Source: Clostridium tagluense
GTDB lineage: Bacteria > Bacillota > Clostridia > Clostridiales > Clostridiaceae
Assembly (NCBI RefSeq): GCF_003865095.1
Contig: NZ_BHYK01000008.1
Location: forward strand, 62,001 to 126,000
Length of the DNA: 64,000 bases
Direction of reading: 5' to 3'
Within the stretch, counting starts at the first letter, position 1. Every line of letters begins with the position of its first letter. Below, piece after piece: positions 45,537 through 54,696 of the stretch. Both the position numbers and the translations under genes were made by a program. A model generated the notes under the pieces. That model ran no database searches. It had not been told where the DNA came from and worked only from the letters and a program-made list of their open reading frames with translations.

Positions 45537-46710
45537 AAAGGAGTTATTTATTGATGTAGCCTATGATAGCTTGATAAAAAAAGATGAGGAACTCTGTGGG
45601 GATAGGGTGGAAATAATAAGACTTAAGGATAGCACTATAATTGTCATGGCAGATGGTCTGGGTAGTGGGGTGAAAGCCAATATACTAGCTTCCTTAACAT
45701 CTAAAATTGCTAGTACTATGCTTAAAGAAGGAGCGGACATCTATGAAACTGTAGATACTATAGTAAACACACTACCTGTGTGTAAGGTACGAGAGATTGC
45801 CTATTGTACCTTTACTCTAATGAAAATTTATAATGATGGAAGAGTTTATATTGCAGAGTATGATAATCCGCCTTTCTTTTTAATAAGAAATAGTAAAGGC
45901 ATTGAAATAGAAAAAAAAGAAAGTATTATTAATGAAAAAAAAGTATTTGAAAGCCAATTTGTACTGGAGGAGGGGGACGTGATTACGGTTGTCAGTGATG
46001 GATGTATTCATGCAGGAATAGGGAATATATTAAATTTGGGTTGGAGCTGGGATAATGTACAAAATTATTTGATTCGTAATACAAAATGTAGACGAAGCGC
46101 AAAAAATATTGAAAAGGATCTGATTCAGGTATGTTGGGATTTATATGGAGGAAAACCTGGAGATGATACGACTGTTGTATGTGTAAAAGCTAGAAAGTCA
46201 GAGGTTATTGATCTATTTACCGGGCCACCGAAGGATGCGCGAAATGATAGCTATGCTATTAAAGAATTCATGAAAGGAACTGGAAAAAAGATAATTTGTG
46301 GGGGAACCACTTCCAATATTGTAAGGAGAGAACTTGGTCTTGAACTTAAAGTAAACTTAGATTTTTATGATAAGGATGTACCACCTACAGCAACTATGGA
46401 GGGAATAGATTTAATAACTGAGGGAGTTTTAACTTTAAGCAAGGCAATAGAAAAGTTAAGTAATTATGAAGCAAGTTTTGAATCTCAAGAGACATATTGT
46501 GATTTAGATGGTCTAGACGGAGCTAGTAGGCTTGTTAAAATGTTAATAGAGGATTGTACACATTTTAATTTATGGGTAGGAAAGGCTATAAACCCAGCGC
46601 ATCAAAACCCTAATTTTCCTATAGATTTGAGCATTAAGTTAAAGCTTGTGGAGCAATTAATAGGGTACATGAAAAAATTAGGGAAACATGTTAACATTAA
46701 TTATCTATAA
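45526..46710 (+). CDS. SpoIIE/PP2C-type serine phosphatase
   Basis: This 394-residue protein has a PP2C-like domain with metal-binding Asp in VMADGLGSG, VVSDGCIHAG and GDDTTVVCVKA, covering about residues 1-220. The last 170 residues are an unrecognised domain. It overlaps the sensory hydrogenase gene by 11 bases, so the two are translated together. Hydrogenase-linked phosphatases of this sort (HfsC-like) are thought to pass the redox or H2 signal on, but the target is unknown. A GTG two codons upstream is an alternative start. Confidence 0.82.
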   Translation: MLNKKELFIDVAYDSLIKKDEELCGDRVEIIRLKDSTIIVMADGLGSGVKANILASLTSKIASTMLKEGADIYETVDTIVNTLPVCKVREIAYCTFTLMKIYNDGRVYIAEYDNPPFFLIRNSKGIEIEKKESIINEKKVFESQFVLEEGDVITVVSDGCIHAGIGNILNLGWSWDNVQNYLIRNTKCRRSAKNIEKDLIQVCWDLYGGKPGDDTTVVCVKARKSEVIDLFTGPPKDARNDSYAIKEFMKGTGKKIICGGTTSNIVRRELGLELKVNLDFYDKDVPPTATMEGIDLITEGVLTLSKAIEKLSNYEASFESQETYCDLDGLDGASRLVKMLIEDCTHFNLWVGKAINPAHQNPNFPIDLSIKLKLVEQLIGYMKKLGKHVNINYL

Positions 46711-46742
46711 AAAAACAGCAGATATATCTGCTGTTTTTTTTA
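46710..46742. terminator. bidirectional terminator
   Basis: AAAAAACAGCAGATA and TATCTGCTGTTTTTT form a perfect stem with a T-run on either strand, between the convergent phosphatase and hydrogenase genes. Confidence 0.92.
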
Positions 46743-46748
46743 GGCGTA

Positions 46749-48485
46749 CTATTTACGTTTTATATATTGTGTATGAAGAAGTTCATGAGCTTTAACGCCG
46801 TAGGGTTCTCCAAGGAATTCTTCATATATTTTTTTGATGTATGGATTTTCATGAGATTTTCTTATAGTTTTGCTTTTATCTTCATTATATAAAACAGACA
46901 TTCTCTTTGTTAATATATCTTTATAATCATTTGCATAAGGCTGCCCACCACCATTAATACATCCACCAGGGCAAGCCATGATTTCAATTAAGTGATACTT
47001 AGCTTCTCCCGTACGAATAGCTTCTAATAATTTACGAGCATTTCCAAGTCCACTAGCTATAGCAACTTTAACATCAATGTCGTTAATTTTTACAGATGCT
47101 TCTTTTATGCCTTCCATACCGCGTACTGTTTCAAAATTTACATTCTCAAGGGTTTCATTTGTGAGCCATTCATAAGCAGTACGAAGTGCTGCTTCCATAA
47201 CTCCTCCAGATGTACCGAATATAACTCCAGCACCAGTAGATTCTCCCAGTGGATTATCGAAATCTTCTTCTGGCAATGAATTAAAATCAATTCCAGCTTC
47301 TTTAATCATTTTAGCAAGTTCTCTTGTGCTTATAACTATATCAACATCTGGGACTCCGTTTGTAGCCATCTCAGGCCTTGCTGCCTCATATTTCTTTGCA
47401 AGACAAGGCATTACAGACACAACTATCATATCTTTTGCTTCTACATTCATTTTTTCTGCAAGGTATGTTTTAGCAACAGCACCCCACATTTGTTGTGGTG
47501 ATTTACAAGTAGATGGAATATCTAATAAATCATTAAATTGGTGCTCAAAGAATTTAACCCAACCAGGACAACAGCTTGTAAGCAGTGGAAGTTTTCCGCC
47601 ATGTTGTAATCTATGAATAAATTCGCTAGCCTCTTCCATTATTGTTAAGTCAGCTGCAAAATCAGTATCAAATACTTTAGTAAAACCTAAAGCTCTTAGT
47701 GCAGCAACCATTTTTCCAGTAACAGGAGTGCCATGTGGAAGTCCGAATTCTTCACCTAGGGCGGCTCGAACTGCAGGAGCAGTTTGAACAACAACAACTT
47801 TTTCATTTTGACCTAGAGCATTCCAAACTTTAGAAGTGTTATTAACTTCTGTTAAGGCACCAGTTGGACAGACAGAAACGCATTTTCCACAGAAAGTACA
47901 AGTTGTTTCTCCCATTGGCATTGAAAAAGCAGGAGATACAACAGTTTCAAAGCCACGGCCTACACCGGATAAAACTCCAACAGTTTGAACCTCATTACAC
48001 ATAGTTTCACAACGTCTGCATAATATACATTTATCTAGATTTCTAACAATAGAGCTACTTGAATTATCTATAGGATAAGTTGACATTGCACCTTTATAGC
48101 GAATTTCACGAACACCTAGTTCAGCAGCTAATCTTTGCAATTCACATACAGTGTTTTTTTCACATAATAAGCAGTCTTGTGGATGGTCAGATAGAATTAA
48201 TTCAAGCACAGTTCTACGGGCTTTAATGGCTCTAATTGAAGTTGTCTTAATTACCATTCCATTTGCAACGGGAGTTGAGCATGCAGGAGCTAAGTTTCGT
48301 CTTCCCTCAACTTCAACAACACATATACGACAAGAACCTGGATGGTTTGTAGTTTTTCCATCATGCATATTTAAATGACATAATGTAGGTATATTTATAT
48401 TGAGCTTTCTAGCAGCTTGTAGAATAGTTGTGCCTTGTTCTACTTGAATTTCTTGATGGTTTATAGTAAGAGTAAGTAAACTCAC
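46749..48485 (-). CDS. hydA: [FeFe]-hydrogenase catalytic subunit (HydA)
   Basis: This hydrogenase of about 578 residues starts with a [2Fe-2S] ferredoxin domain, a His-ligated cluster region (CLLCEKNTVCELQ), two [4Fe-4S] clusters (CILCRRCETMC, CTFCGKCVSVCP) and a full H-cluster domain: TSCCPGW, MPCLAKK and ACPGGCINGGGQ. It evolves or takes up H2. The operon order (HydC, HydB, HydA) marks the trimeric NADH/ferredoxin, electron-bifurcating type. I chose the GTG at 48485 with AGAGGTG close upstream; an ATG 14 codons earlier is possible but lacks a good ribosome site. It depends on HydE, HydF and HydG for its cofactor. Confidence 0.93.
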   Translation of the reverse strand: MSLLTLTINHQEIQVEQGTTILQAARKLNINIPTLCHLNMHDGKTTNHPGSCRICVVEVEGRRNLAPACSTPVANGMVIKTTSIRAIKARRTVLELILSDHPQDCLLCEKNTVCELQRLAAELGVREIRYKGAMSTYPIDNSSSSIVRNLDKCILCRRCETMCNEVQTVGVLSGVGRGFETVVSPAFSMPMGETTCTFCGKCVSVCPTGALTEVNNTSKVWNALGQNEKVVVVQTAPAVRAALGEEFGLPHGTPVTGKMVAALRALGFTKVFDTDFAADLTIMEEASEFIHRLQHGGKLPLLTSCCPGWVKFFEHQFNDLLDIPSTCKSPQQMWGAVAKTYLAEKMNVEAKDMIVVSVMPCLAKKYEAARPEMATNGVPDVDIVISTRELAKMIKEAGIDFNSLPEEDFDNPLGESTGAGVIFGTSGGVMEAALRTAYEWLTNETLENVNFETVRGMEGIKEASVKINDIDVKVAIASGLGNARKLLEAIRTGEAKYHLIEIMACPGGCINGGGQPYANDYKDILTKRMSVLYNEDKSKTIRKSHENPYIKKIYEEFLGEPYGVKAHELLHTQYIKRK

Positions 48486-48534
48486 AGCGTGCACCTCTTT
48501 CTTATAGTTTATATTTGAAAAACGCATTTATATG

Positions 48535-50430
48535 TTATTTTTTAATGATTGCATTAACTGGACATGCACTTTGGCATGCACCACATTTAATACATTTATC
48601 TTGGTCAATAACATGTAATGTTTTAACTTTTCCACTGATACAGTTAACAGGACATTGCCTTGCACATTTTGTACAGCCTATACATTTATCCGTAATGTTG
48701 TATTTTAATAAGTGCTTACAGACTCCAGCAGGACAAGTTTTATCATAAACGTGAGCCTCATATTCACTTAAAAAGTATTTCATAGTGCTTAATACTGGAT
48801 TTGGAGCAGTTTGTCCCAGACCACATAGTGAAGTATCCTTAATGGTGTTTGCAAGTGATTTTAGCTTATGCAGGTCTTCTTTTGTTCCGTTTCCTTTTGA
48901 AATTTTTTCAAGCATTTCAAGAAGACGTTTATTTCCGATTCTACAGGGAGAACATTTACCACAAGACTCTTCTACAGTGAATTCTAAATAGAATTTAGCT
49001 ATATCAATCATACAATTATCTTCGTCCATAACAATCATACCGCCAGAACCCATCATAGAGCCTATAGCACCTAGTGATTCATAATCTATTGGAGTATCTA
49101 AGAATTCTGCTGTAATACATCCGCCAGATGGACCTCCTGTTTGGACAGCTTTAAATTCACGGCCGTTCTTAATTCCACCACCAATATCAAAAATGATTTC
49201 CCTTAGTGTAGTACCCATTGGAACTTCTACTAGTCCAACGTTATTTATTTTGCCAGCCAGCGCAAAAACTTTTGTTCCTTTAGAGGTTGCAGTTCCTATA
49301 GAACTATACCAAGCAGCACCTTTGTTAACTATAGCTGGAATATTTGCAAGGGTTTCAACATTGTTAACACAAGTTGGCTTATTCCACAATCCGCTTTGAG
49401 CTGGGAATGGTGGTTTATTAGTTGGTTCTCCACGTGAACCTTCAATAGATTGAATTAATGCAGTTTCTTCTCCACATACAAAAGCACCAGCACCATATTT
49501 AATTTCTATATCAAAGCTAAAATCAGTTCCTAAAATATTTTTACCGAGAAGCCCTAATTCACGAGCTTGGCTTATAGCTGTTCGAAGTCTACTAATTGCA
49601 AGAGGGTATTCTGCTCTAATATAAATATCTCCGATTGAAGCACCAATACTGTAACCTGCTATTGCCATAGCTTCTAGAACACTGTGAGGGTCTCCTTCAA
49701 GAATAGAACGATCCATGAAAGCACCTGGGTCTCCTTCATCAGCATTACAAATTATATATTTTTGATCAGCATCGTACATTTTAGCGAAAGCCCATTTTTT
49801 ACCAGTTGGAAAGCCACCGCCGCCTCTGCCTCGAAGTCCTGAATCGATCATTAGCTTTATAATCTCATCTTGGGACATTTCTGTAATTACCCTTCCTAAT
49901 GCTAAGTAACCATCTTCAGATATATATTCTTTTATGTCTTCAGGATTAATAAGACCACAGTTTCTAAGCGCAATTCTTACTTGTTTCTTATAGAAAGGCA
50001 TATCTTCTTGTTTTTTTATTTTTATACCCATACTTGGTTCTTCAAATAAAAGCCTATCAACTATGATACCTTTTAATAAGTGCTCTTTAACTATTTCCGC
50101 GGCGTCAGAAGGTTTAACATTAACGTAAAATACGTTATCAGGAGAAACCTTAACAATGGGACCTTTTTCACAAAATCCAAAACAACCAGTAATAGCAGCA
50201 GTTACTTCATCAGTTAGTCCGTTTGCTGCGATTTCTTTTTGTAGATTTGCGAGTATCTCATCACTTTTAGCGGACTTACAGCCAGTACCACCGCAAACGG
50301 ATAAGTACCTTGTACATCGATTACCGTCAGAAGCTAACTCTTTTTCTTCGTTCATTTCCCTAAGGTCTAACAATGTATTATATCTATTTTGAATTTCTTT
50401 AAGTTCATCAAAAGAATTAATTTTATTCAA
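48535..50430 (-). CDS. hydB: hydrogenase subunit HydB (NuoF-like)
   Basis: This 631-residue flavoprotein has an N-terminal [2Fe-2S] thioredoxin-like domain (CGGTGCKS ... CFGFCEKGP), a NuoF core with NADH/FMN loops GRGGGGFPTGKKW and GAGAFVCGEE, a Cys motif ESCGKCSPC and a C-terminal 2[4Fe-4S] ferredoxin (CIGCTKCARQCP, CIKCGACQSACP). It is the site of NADH oxidation and, in bifurcating enzymes, of electron splitting with ferredoxin. The start is TTG at 50430 behind GGAGGGGG. It lies 14 bases after hydC. Confidence 0.94.
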   Translation of the reverse strand: MNKINSFDELKEIQNRYNTLLDLREMNEEKELASDGNRCTRYLSVCGGTGCKSAKSDEILANLQKEIAANGLTDEVTAAITGCFGFCEKGPIVKVSPDNVFYVNVKPSDAAEIVKEHLLKGIIVDRLLFEEPSMGIKIKKQEDMPFYKKQVRIALRNCGLINPEDIKEYISEDGYLALGRVITEMSQDEIIKLMIDSGLRGRGGGGFPTGKKWAFAKMYDADQKYIICNADEGDPGAFMDRSILEGDPHSVLEAMAIAGYSIGASIGDIYIRAEYPLAISRLRTAISQARELGLLGKNILGTDFSFDIEIKYGAGAFVCGEETALIQSIEGSRGEPTNKPPFPAQSGLWNKPTCVNNVETLANIPAIVNKGAAWYSSIGTATSKGTKVFALAGKINNVGLVEVPMGTTLREIIFDIGGGIKNGREFKAVQTGGPSGGCITAEFLDTPIDYESLGAIGSMMGSGGMIVMDEDNCMIDIAKFYLEFTVEESCGKCSPCRIGNKRLLEMLEKISKGNGTKEDLHKLKSLANTIKDTSLCGLGQTAPNPVLSTMKYFLSEYEAHVYDKTCPAGVCKHLLKYNITDKCIGCTKCARQCPVNCISGKVKTLHVIDQDKCIKCGACQSACPVNAIIKK

Positions 50431-50444
50431 TGTATTTCCCCCTC

Positions 50445-50954
50445 CTATTCAGCATACTCGGTTGTAACGTACTCGCCTGTGGCGTACTCAGATAGTATCT
50501 TATTTACTCCGTCTACTGTAACATGTCCATAAACTTTATCGTTTATAGTTACTACAGGTGCAAGACCACAAGCACCTACACATCTTAATGAGCCTAATGT
50601 AAATTTACCGTCACCAGTAGTTTCGCCAGTTTTAATCTTTAACTCCTTTTGAAATTCTTCAAGTACATCTCCAGAACCTCTAACAAAACAAGCGGTGCCC
50701 ATGCAAACATTTATTACATATTTACCTCTTGGTTTAATAGTGAAGTAAGAATAGAAAGTCACAACACCATAAACTTTTGAAACTGGAATATTTAACTTTT
50801 CTGCTACAAAAGATTGTACCTCTTGAGGTAAGTAGCCGAATAGACCTTGCGCTTTGTGAAGCACTTCGATAAGGGCACCTTCTTTACTTGGAAGGTCAAT
50901 AATAAATTTTTCTAAAACTTTGAAAATCTCTGCGTTTAAACAATTAGAACACAC
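50445..50954 (-). CDS. hydC: hydrogenase subunit HydC (NuoE-like)
   Basis: This 169-residue [2Fe-2S] thioredoxin-fold protein has CMGTACFVRGS and CVGACGLAPVV, the four-Cys NuoE signature, and an N-terminal helical bundle. It is the first gene of the hydC-hydB-hydA operon. A GTG start at 50954 lies 8 bases after AAGGAGGT. It carries electrons between HydB and the rest of the complex. Confidence 0.93.
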   Translation of the reverse strand: MCSNCLNAEIFKVLEKFIIDLPSKEGALIEVLHKAQGLFGYLPQEVQSFVAEKLNIPVSKVYGVVTFYSYFTIKPRGKYVINVCMGTACFVRGSGDVLEEFQKELKIKTGETTGDGKFTLGSLRCVGACGLAPVVTINDKVYGHVTVDGVNKILSEYATGEYVTTEYAE

Positions 50955-51478
50955 TACAATATACCTCCTTTAAAATCTATGATTACATATAGACATATTA
51001 TAAATTTAAAATTACAACTCACCATAACCTTACATTACACTTGAATATTGTGAAAAATTAAACTTTAACAAATAACATTATAATTGTTTTTGTAGTGAAT
51101 ATATGAACTAATGTCGTTAATGTATTAAATATACGTAAAAATTAAAGAGGCACATTGTTATACATTTCAAAGTAAATCTTATTATTCATATATTAATAAA
51201 AATTCAAGTATACTGCATGAAATATATTATAATGGAATTTTAGCGAAAAATCTAGTAAATAATTAGTTAATTTTGATTATTGAAAAAATAAGGAAAAGTA
51301 TAGTAAAAGATAAGGGAAAGTATAGTAAAAAACAAGGAAAAGTATGGCAAGAATTAACATGATAATTAACAAGGATATTTTAATTTTAGATGAATAGTAA
51401 TACTCTGATGAAGAATATGTAAAATCTTGTATATCATTAATGGATGTGCTATAATTTGCTTATTGTTGAAGGGGAGAG
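50955..51478 (-). promoter_or_regulatory. divergent control region of the hydrogenase operon
   Basis: About 524 bases with no gene. On the minus strand TATAAT lies at 50997-51002, a candidate -10 box for hydCBA, without a good -35. On the plus side TTGTAT and TATAAT near 51427-51453 form a promoter for the gene at 51479. Between them is a 3 x 22-bp tandem repeat. I saw no confident Rex site. Confidence 0.5.
51288..51353. repeat. three tandem 22-bp repeats
   Basis: Units at 51288, 51310 and 51332 share the pattern RYAAGGRAAAGTATRGYAARA with few differences. Twenty-two bases is two helical turns, so identical faces are presented. The array lies between the divergent hydC and 51479 genes and is a likely protein-binding array. 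Confidence 0.8.
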
Positions 51479-52114
51479 ATGTATATTATGGATTTTGATA
51501 TTTTTAGTGAAATGATAAATAAATTAAATGGTGTTACTAGTACAAAAATAATACATCAAGATAATGATATTCAAGAGATACATATATTGGCTAATACTTT
51601 AAGGGCACCAAAGCAAATAGTTAGAGATATTGAGTCTATTCTTTTAACCTCCTTTGATTATAGAATAGATAGAAAAGTTATTAGTATTGCACAAATTGAA
51701 ACAGATGATTGTGACCCTATTAAAATAATAAAATTTGGGGGTATTTCCTTAAATGTTCAACCGAACATGTTAGAATGTAGTGTTAAGCTCCTTTATGAAG
51801 AAGAAGAATTTTTTGTAACCCAAGTGGGAATAAAAACTGTAGCTAACAGAAAAAAAATAGTAGCTAAAGCAACTATTGATGCTGTAGAAAAAATCCTTGG
51901 ACAAGTCTTTATATTTGATGTACAAGATGTAATTAGTACTACTAATAGAGATATAACCTTTATATCAGTTCTTATAAATATGGTTATAAATGAATCAGAA
52001 CAAACCATGGTAGGATCTGCAATTGTAAAAAATGATATTAATGAAGCTATTGCAAAAGCCACCCTAGTAGCTATAAATGGAAGAGTACAAAAAACAAATT
52101 TTGACAACTGTTAA
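51479..52114 (+). CDS. conserved hypothetical protein
   Basis: I do not recognise this 211-residue protein. It looks like an alpha/beta domain in two halves: residues 20-75 end in RDIESILLTSFDYRIDRKVISIAQI, and residues 85-205 alternate strands and helices with two similar segments (KIVAKATIDAVEKIL and EAIAKATLVAINGR). No signal, membrane segment or catalytic motif is evident. It is divergent from the hydrogenase operon. GAAGGGGAG fits the ATG at 51479; an ATG at 51488 is possible. Confidence 0.65.
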   Translation: MYIMDFDIFSEMINKLNGVTSTKIIHQDNDIQEIHILANTLRAPKQIVRDIESILLTSFDYRIDRKVISIAQIETDDCDPIKIIKFGGISLNVQPNMLECSVKLLYEEEEFFVTQVGIKTVANRKKIVAKATIDAVEKILGQVFIFDVQDVISTTNRDITFISVLINMVINESEQTMVGSAIVKNDINEAIAKATLVAINGRVQKTNFDNC

Positions 52115-52126
52115 AGTTGTTAAAAA

Positions 52127-52143
52127 GCCACCAAGTGGCTTAT
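52127..52143 (+). terminator. hairpin after hypothetical gene
   Basis: AAGCCAC-CAA-GTGGCTT is a compact stem without a clear U-run. Confidence 0.5.
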
Positions 52144-52288
52144 AAAATTGCTTTAAGGGCCGATACCTTAACATTTATTTAAAAATTAGTTTATGAAATT
52201 ATTATTTTAATTGTTTACCATAGCGGAGAAAAATTATGATAGGTTATAGCGTAGCCCTATTAATTTAAATCAAAGGGGGATTTTAATA

Positions 52289-52369
52289 ATGAAGAAATTA
52301 ACTACAATATTATTAGCTATATTAGCACTTGCTATAGCTGGTGGATCAACAGCTACTTGGATGTGGTAA
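52289..52369 (+). CDS. 26-residue secreted-like peptide
   Basis: The ATG at 52289 sits 8 bases after AAAGGGGGA, one of the best ribosome sites in the region, and opens a 26-codon frame. The peptide is a basic start (MKKL), a hydrophobic core and a tail GGSTATWMW rich in Trp. That is a miniature signal-peptide-like sequence, of the kind seen in peptide pheromones, leader peptides or small membrane toxins. I do not recognise a family. It lies 41 bases before the HD-GYP gene and may share its transcript. Confidence 0.55.
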   Translation: MKKLTTILLAILALAIAGGSTATWMW

Positions 52370-52409
52370 ATTAAGACTATCGGCCTTTATAATACATAGG
52401 AGGAAAATA

Positions 52410-53690
52410 ATGAAGAAATTACCGTTAAATCTAAAAATATATCTTATAACTACATATTTTATAACTTTTATATCTTTTCTTATTTGCTTCAAAACAGAAC
52501 ACATAATTTTTTCCTCAATAAGTTCAGATATTTTTATATTTTTTATATTTTTAACGGCTTTAACAGAAAGTCTTACAGTGATTTTCAAAAAAATCTCTTT
52601 TAGCACAAGTTTTGCAATTACAGTTGCTTGTTTTATTTTATTTGGAGCCTTAAATACAATAATAATTTCAGTATTAGGTTTTATATTTAGATCACCTAAA
52701 TATAACAATAAATATAGGCACATATTTAACACACCTTTTTACGGAACGTTATTTAATTTGTGTAGCTTAGTATTACCAATTATATATGGAAATTATTTTT
52801 ACAAATTAGTAGGTGGAACTATTTATGCTGGTAAATTAAGTAGTAATCTATTACAAATTATCGTGTTTAGTATCGTGTTTTATATAGTTAACATATTTAT
52901 GATATCAATTGTATATTCAATAATGAATAAAAAAAGCATTATATATTCATTTATAAGCAATTCTAAACTAGTATTATTAAATACTTTTGCTATGGCTCCT
53001 TTTGGTATAATATTAGCCTTTGTATTCAATTTATACAGTTATGTTGGTGTAATTCTTGTATTAGTTCCTATAGTATTAACTAAATACACTTTTTACTTAT
53101 ATATACAATCAAAATCTCAATACGTCCAAATTGTAGATGCTCTTATGCTTGCAATGGAGGCAAGAGACAAATACACAGAAGGACATTCTAAAAGGGTTGC
53201 TGAAATATCAGCAAATATAGCTAAAGAATTAAAATATAATGACTGGAAAATTGAACAATTAAATATGGCAGCTTTACTTCATGATGTTGGGAAAATTGGA
53301 ATTAATGATGAGATTTTAAATAAACCAGGTAAACTTTCTACTGAAGAATTTGATATCATAAAAACTCATCCACTTATAGGCTATAACATATTAAAAGATA
53401 TTAAAAATCTTGAAAATGTACTACCAATTATACGCAATCACCATGAGCAATATGACGGAAATGGATACCCAGATGGAAAAAAAGTTGAAGAGTTAAGTCT
53501 TGATGTTTTTATTGTGCAACTTGCAGATTCTATAGATGCTATGTCTACAGATAGACCCTATAGAAAAGCTTTAAATCATGAGATGGTTATAGAAGAAGTG
53601 AAAAAAAATTCTGGAACTCAATTTCATCCAAAGGTAGTGGCAGCATATTTTAAAGTTCTAGAAAAACAAAAAAATAAAGTGAGGATTTAA
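52410..53690 (+). CDS. membrane-anchored HD-GYP phosphodiesterase
   Basis: This 426-residue protein has six or seven membrane helices (residues 10-250) and a C-terminal HD-GYP domain: HSKRVAEIS, LLHDVGKIGI, HPLIGYNIL, and HHEQYDGNGYPDG with the GYP motif. HD-GYP enzymes break down cyclic di-GMP. AGGAGG at 52398 supports the ATG at 52410; an upstream in-frame start would run through the peptide ORF and is unlikely. It lies directly upstream of a small membrane protein. Confidence 0.88.
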   Translation: MKKLPLNLKIYLITTYFITFISFLICFKTEHIIFSSISSDIFIFFIFLTALTESLTVIFKKISFSTSFAITVACFILFGALNTIIISVLGFIFRSPKYNNKYRHIFNTPFYGTLFNLCSLVLPIIYGNYFYKLVGGTIYAGKLSSNLLQIIVFSIVFYIVNIFMISIVYSIMNKKSIIYSFISNSKLVLLNTFAMAPFGIILAFVFNLYSYVGVILVLVPIVLTKYTFYLYIQSKSQYVQIVDALMLAMEARDKYTEGHSKRVAEISANIAKELKYNDWKIEQLNMAALLHDVGKIGINDEILNKPGKLSTEEFDIIKTHPLIGYNILKDIKNLENVLPIIRNHHEQYDGNGYPDGKKVEELSLDVFIVQLADSIDAMSTDRPYRKALNHEMVIEEVKKNSGTQFHPKVVAAYFKVLEKQKNKVRI

Positions 53691-54224
53691 ATGTTTATTG
53701 AAGCTTTAATTTTTGCAGTGATTATTGGATACATACTAAAAGGAAATATAAGAAATTTAGAAAATGTAGATATAAAACGCACATATCTTGTTTTTATATC
53801 TTTCTTTATAGAATTTTTTATTGTTATTTGCATAAGAAAGGATTTTTTTAATATAGGTATCTTTACATATATATTAAATTCAATCATGTATATTTTACTT
53901 GTAATTTTTATTTATTCTAACAGAAAAAATAAGTATATTGTACTTATGGGATTAGGTTTTTTGCTAAATGCTATTCCAATTTTTTTAAATGGGGGAGCAA
54001 TGCCAGTAAGTGCTAAAGCAGCGAAGGCAGCAGGGATTACTTTAAATATTAGCAAAGAAGGACTTTATTCCTTAATAAATGAAAATACTAGGGTATGGTT
54101 TTTAGGAGATATTATTCCACTAACTTTCCTAAGGAACTTTGCCATAAGTATTGGGGATATTATTGCAGTACTAGGACTGATGTTATTTATAATTATGGGA
54201 ATGAAGAAAACAGCTAAAAATTAG
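53691..54224 (+). CDS. DUF5317-type membrane protein
   Basis: This 177-residue protein has four or five membrane helices and the conserved centre LGFLLNAIPIFLNGGAMPVS, typical of the DUF5317 family of unknown function. Its start abuts the HD-GYP stop, so the two are probably expressed together. Confidence 0.75.
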   Translation: MFIEALIFAVIIGYILKGNIRNLENVDIKRTYLVFISFFIEFFIVICIRKDFFNIGIFTYILNSIMYILLVIFIYSNRKNKYIVLMGLGFLLNAIPIFLNGGAMPVSAKAAKAAGITLNISKEGLYSLINENTRVWFLGDIIPLTFLRNFAISIGDIIAVLGLMLFIIMGMKKTAKN

Positions 54225-54434
54225 CTGTTTTTGTTATATAGTCAGGAATCAAAATTAAAATAAAAGGTAAAAATTATAAAATAGAATTTATTTTGTTTTT
54301 TTGGATATAATATTTTAAATGTAAAATAAAAAGAATTTGTGCCATTATATAAAATTTAGTTGACTTATTGATTATATAATCTAAAATGAAACATATATAA
54401 TAATATAAATTAACAATTGAAAGGGGAATTATAA

Positions 54435-54647
54435 ATGAAGAAAAAGATATATATTGATGGAATGAGTTGCAGTCATTGCGTAAGTCATGTTAAGGAAGCA
54501 CTATTGGACATTGGTGCTATGAAAGTAAGAGTTGACTTAGAAGAAAAATTTGCTATAGCAGAATTTGATGATGAGATAAATGATAGTGAAATTACAGAAG
54601 CTATTGAAGAAGTAGGATATGAAGTTACTGAAATAGAAGAAGATTAA
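54435..54647 (+). CDS. CopZ-like heavy-metal-binding protein
   Basis: This 70-residue HMA domain has the metal site GMSCSHC (residues 9-15) and the usual beta-alpha-beta layout. It would bind copper(I) or a similar metal and shuttle it to an ATPase, but no such ATPase is in the window. AAAGGGGA precedes the ATG. Confidence 0.88.
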   Translation: MKKKIYIDGMSCSHCVSHVKEALLDIGAMKVRVDLEEKFAIAEFDDEINDSEITEAIEEVGYEVTEIEED

Positions 54648-54655
54648 CATAATTA

Positions 54656-54693
54656 ACTTTGCCCCTGTTCATTTACATTGACAGGGGCAAAGT
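54656..54693. terminator. bidirectional terminator
   Basis: ACTTTGCCCCTGT pairs perfectly with ACAGGGGCAAAGT around 12 bases, between convergent genes. Confidence 0.85.
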
Positions 54694-54696
54694 CAA

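Noticed and set aside
51060-51090. Possible Rex operator before hydC
   Set aside because: Only one half-site (TTTAACAAAT) is good; the other half lacks the TTGTTA symmetry.
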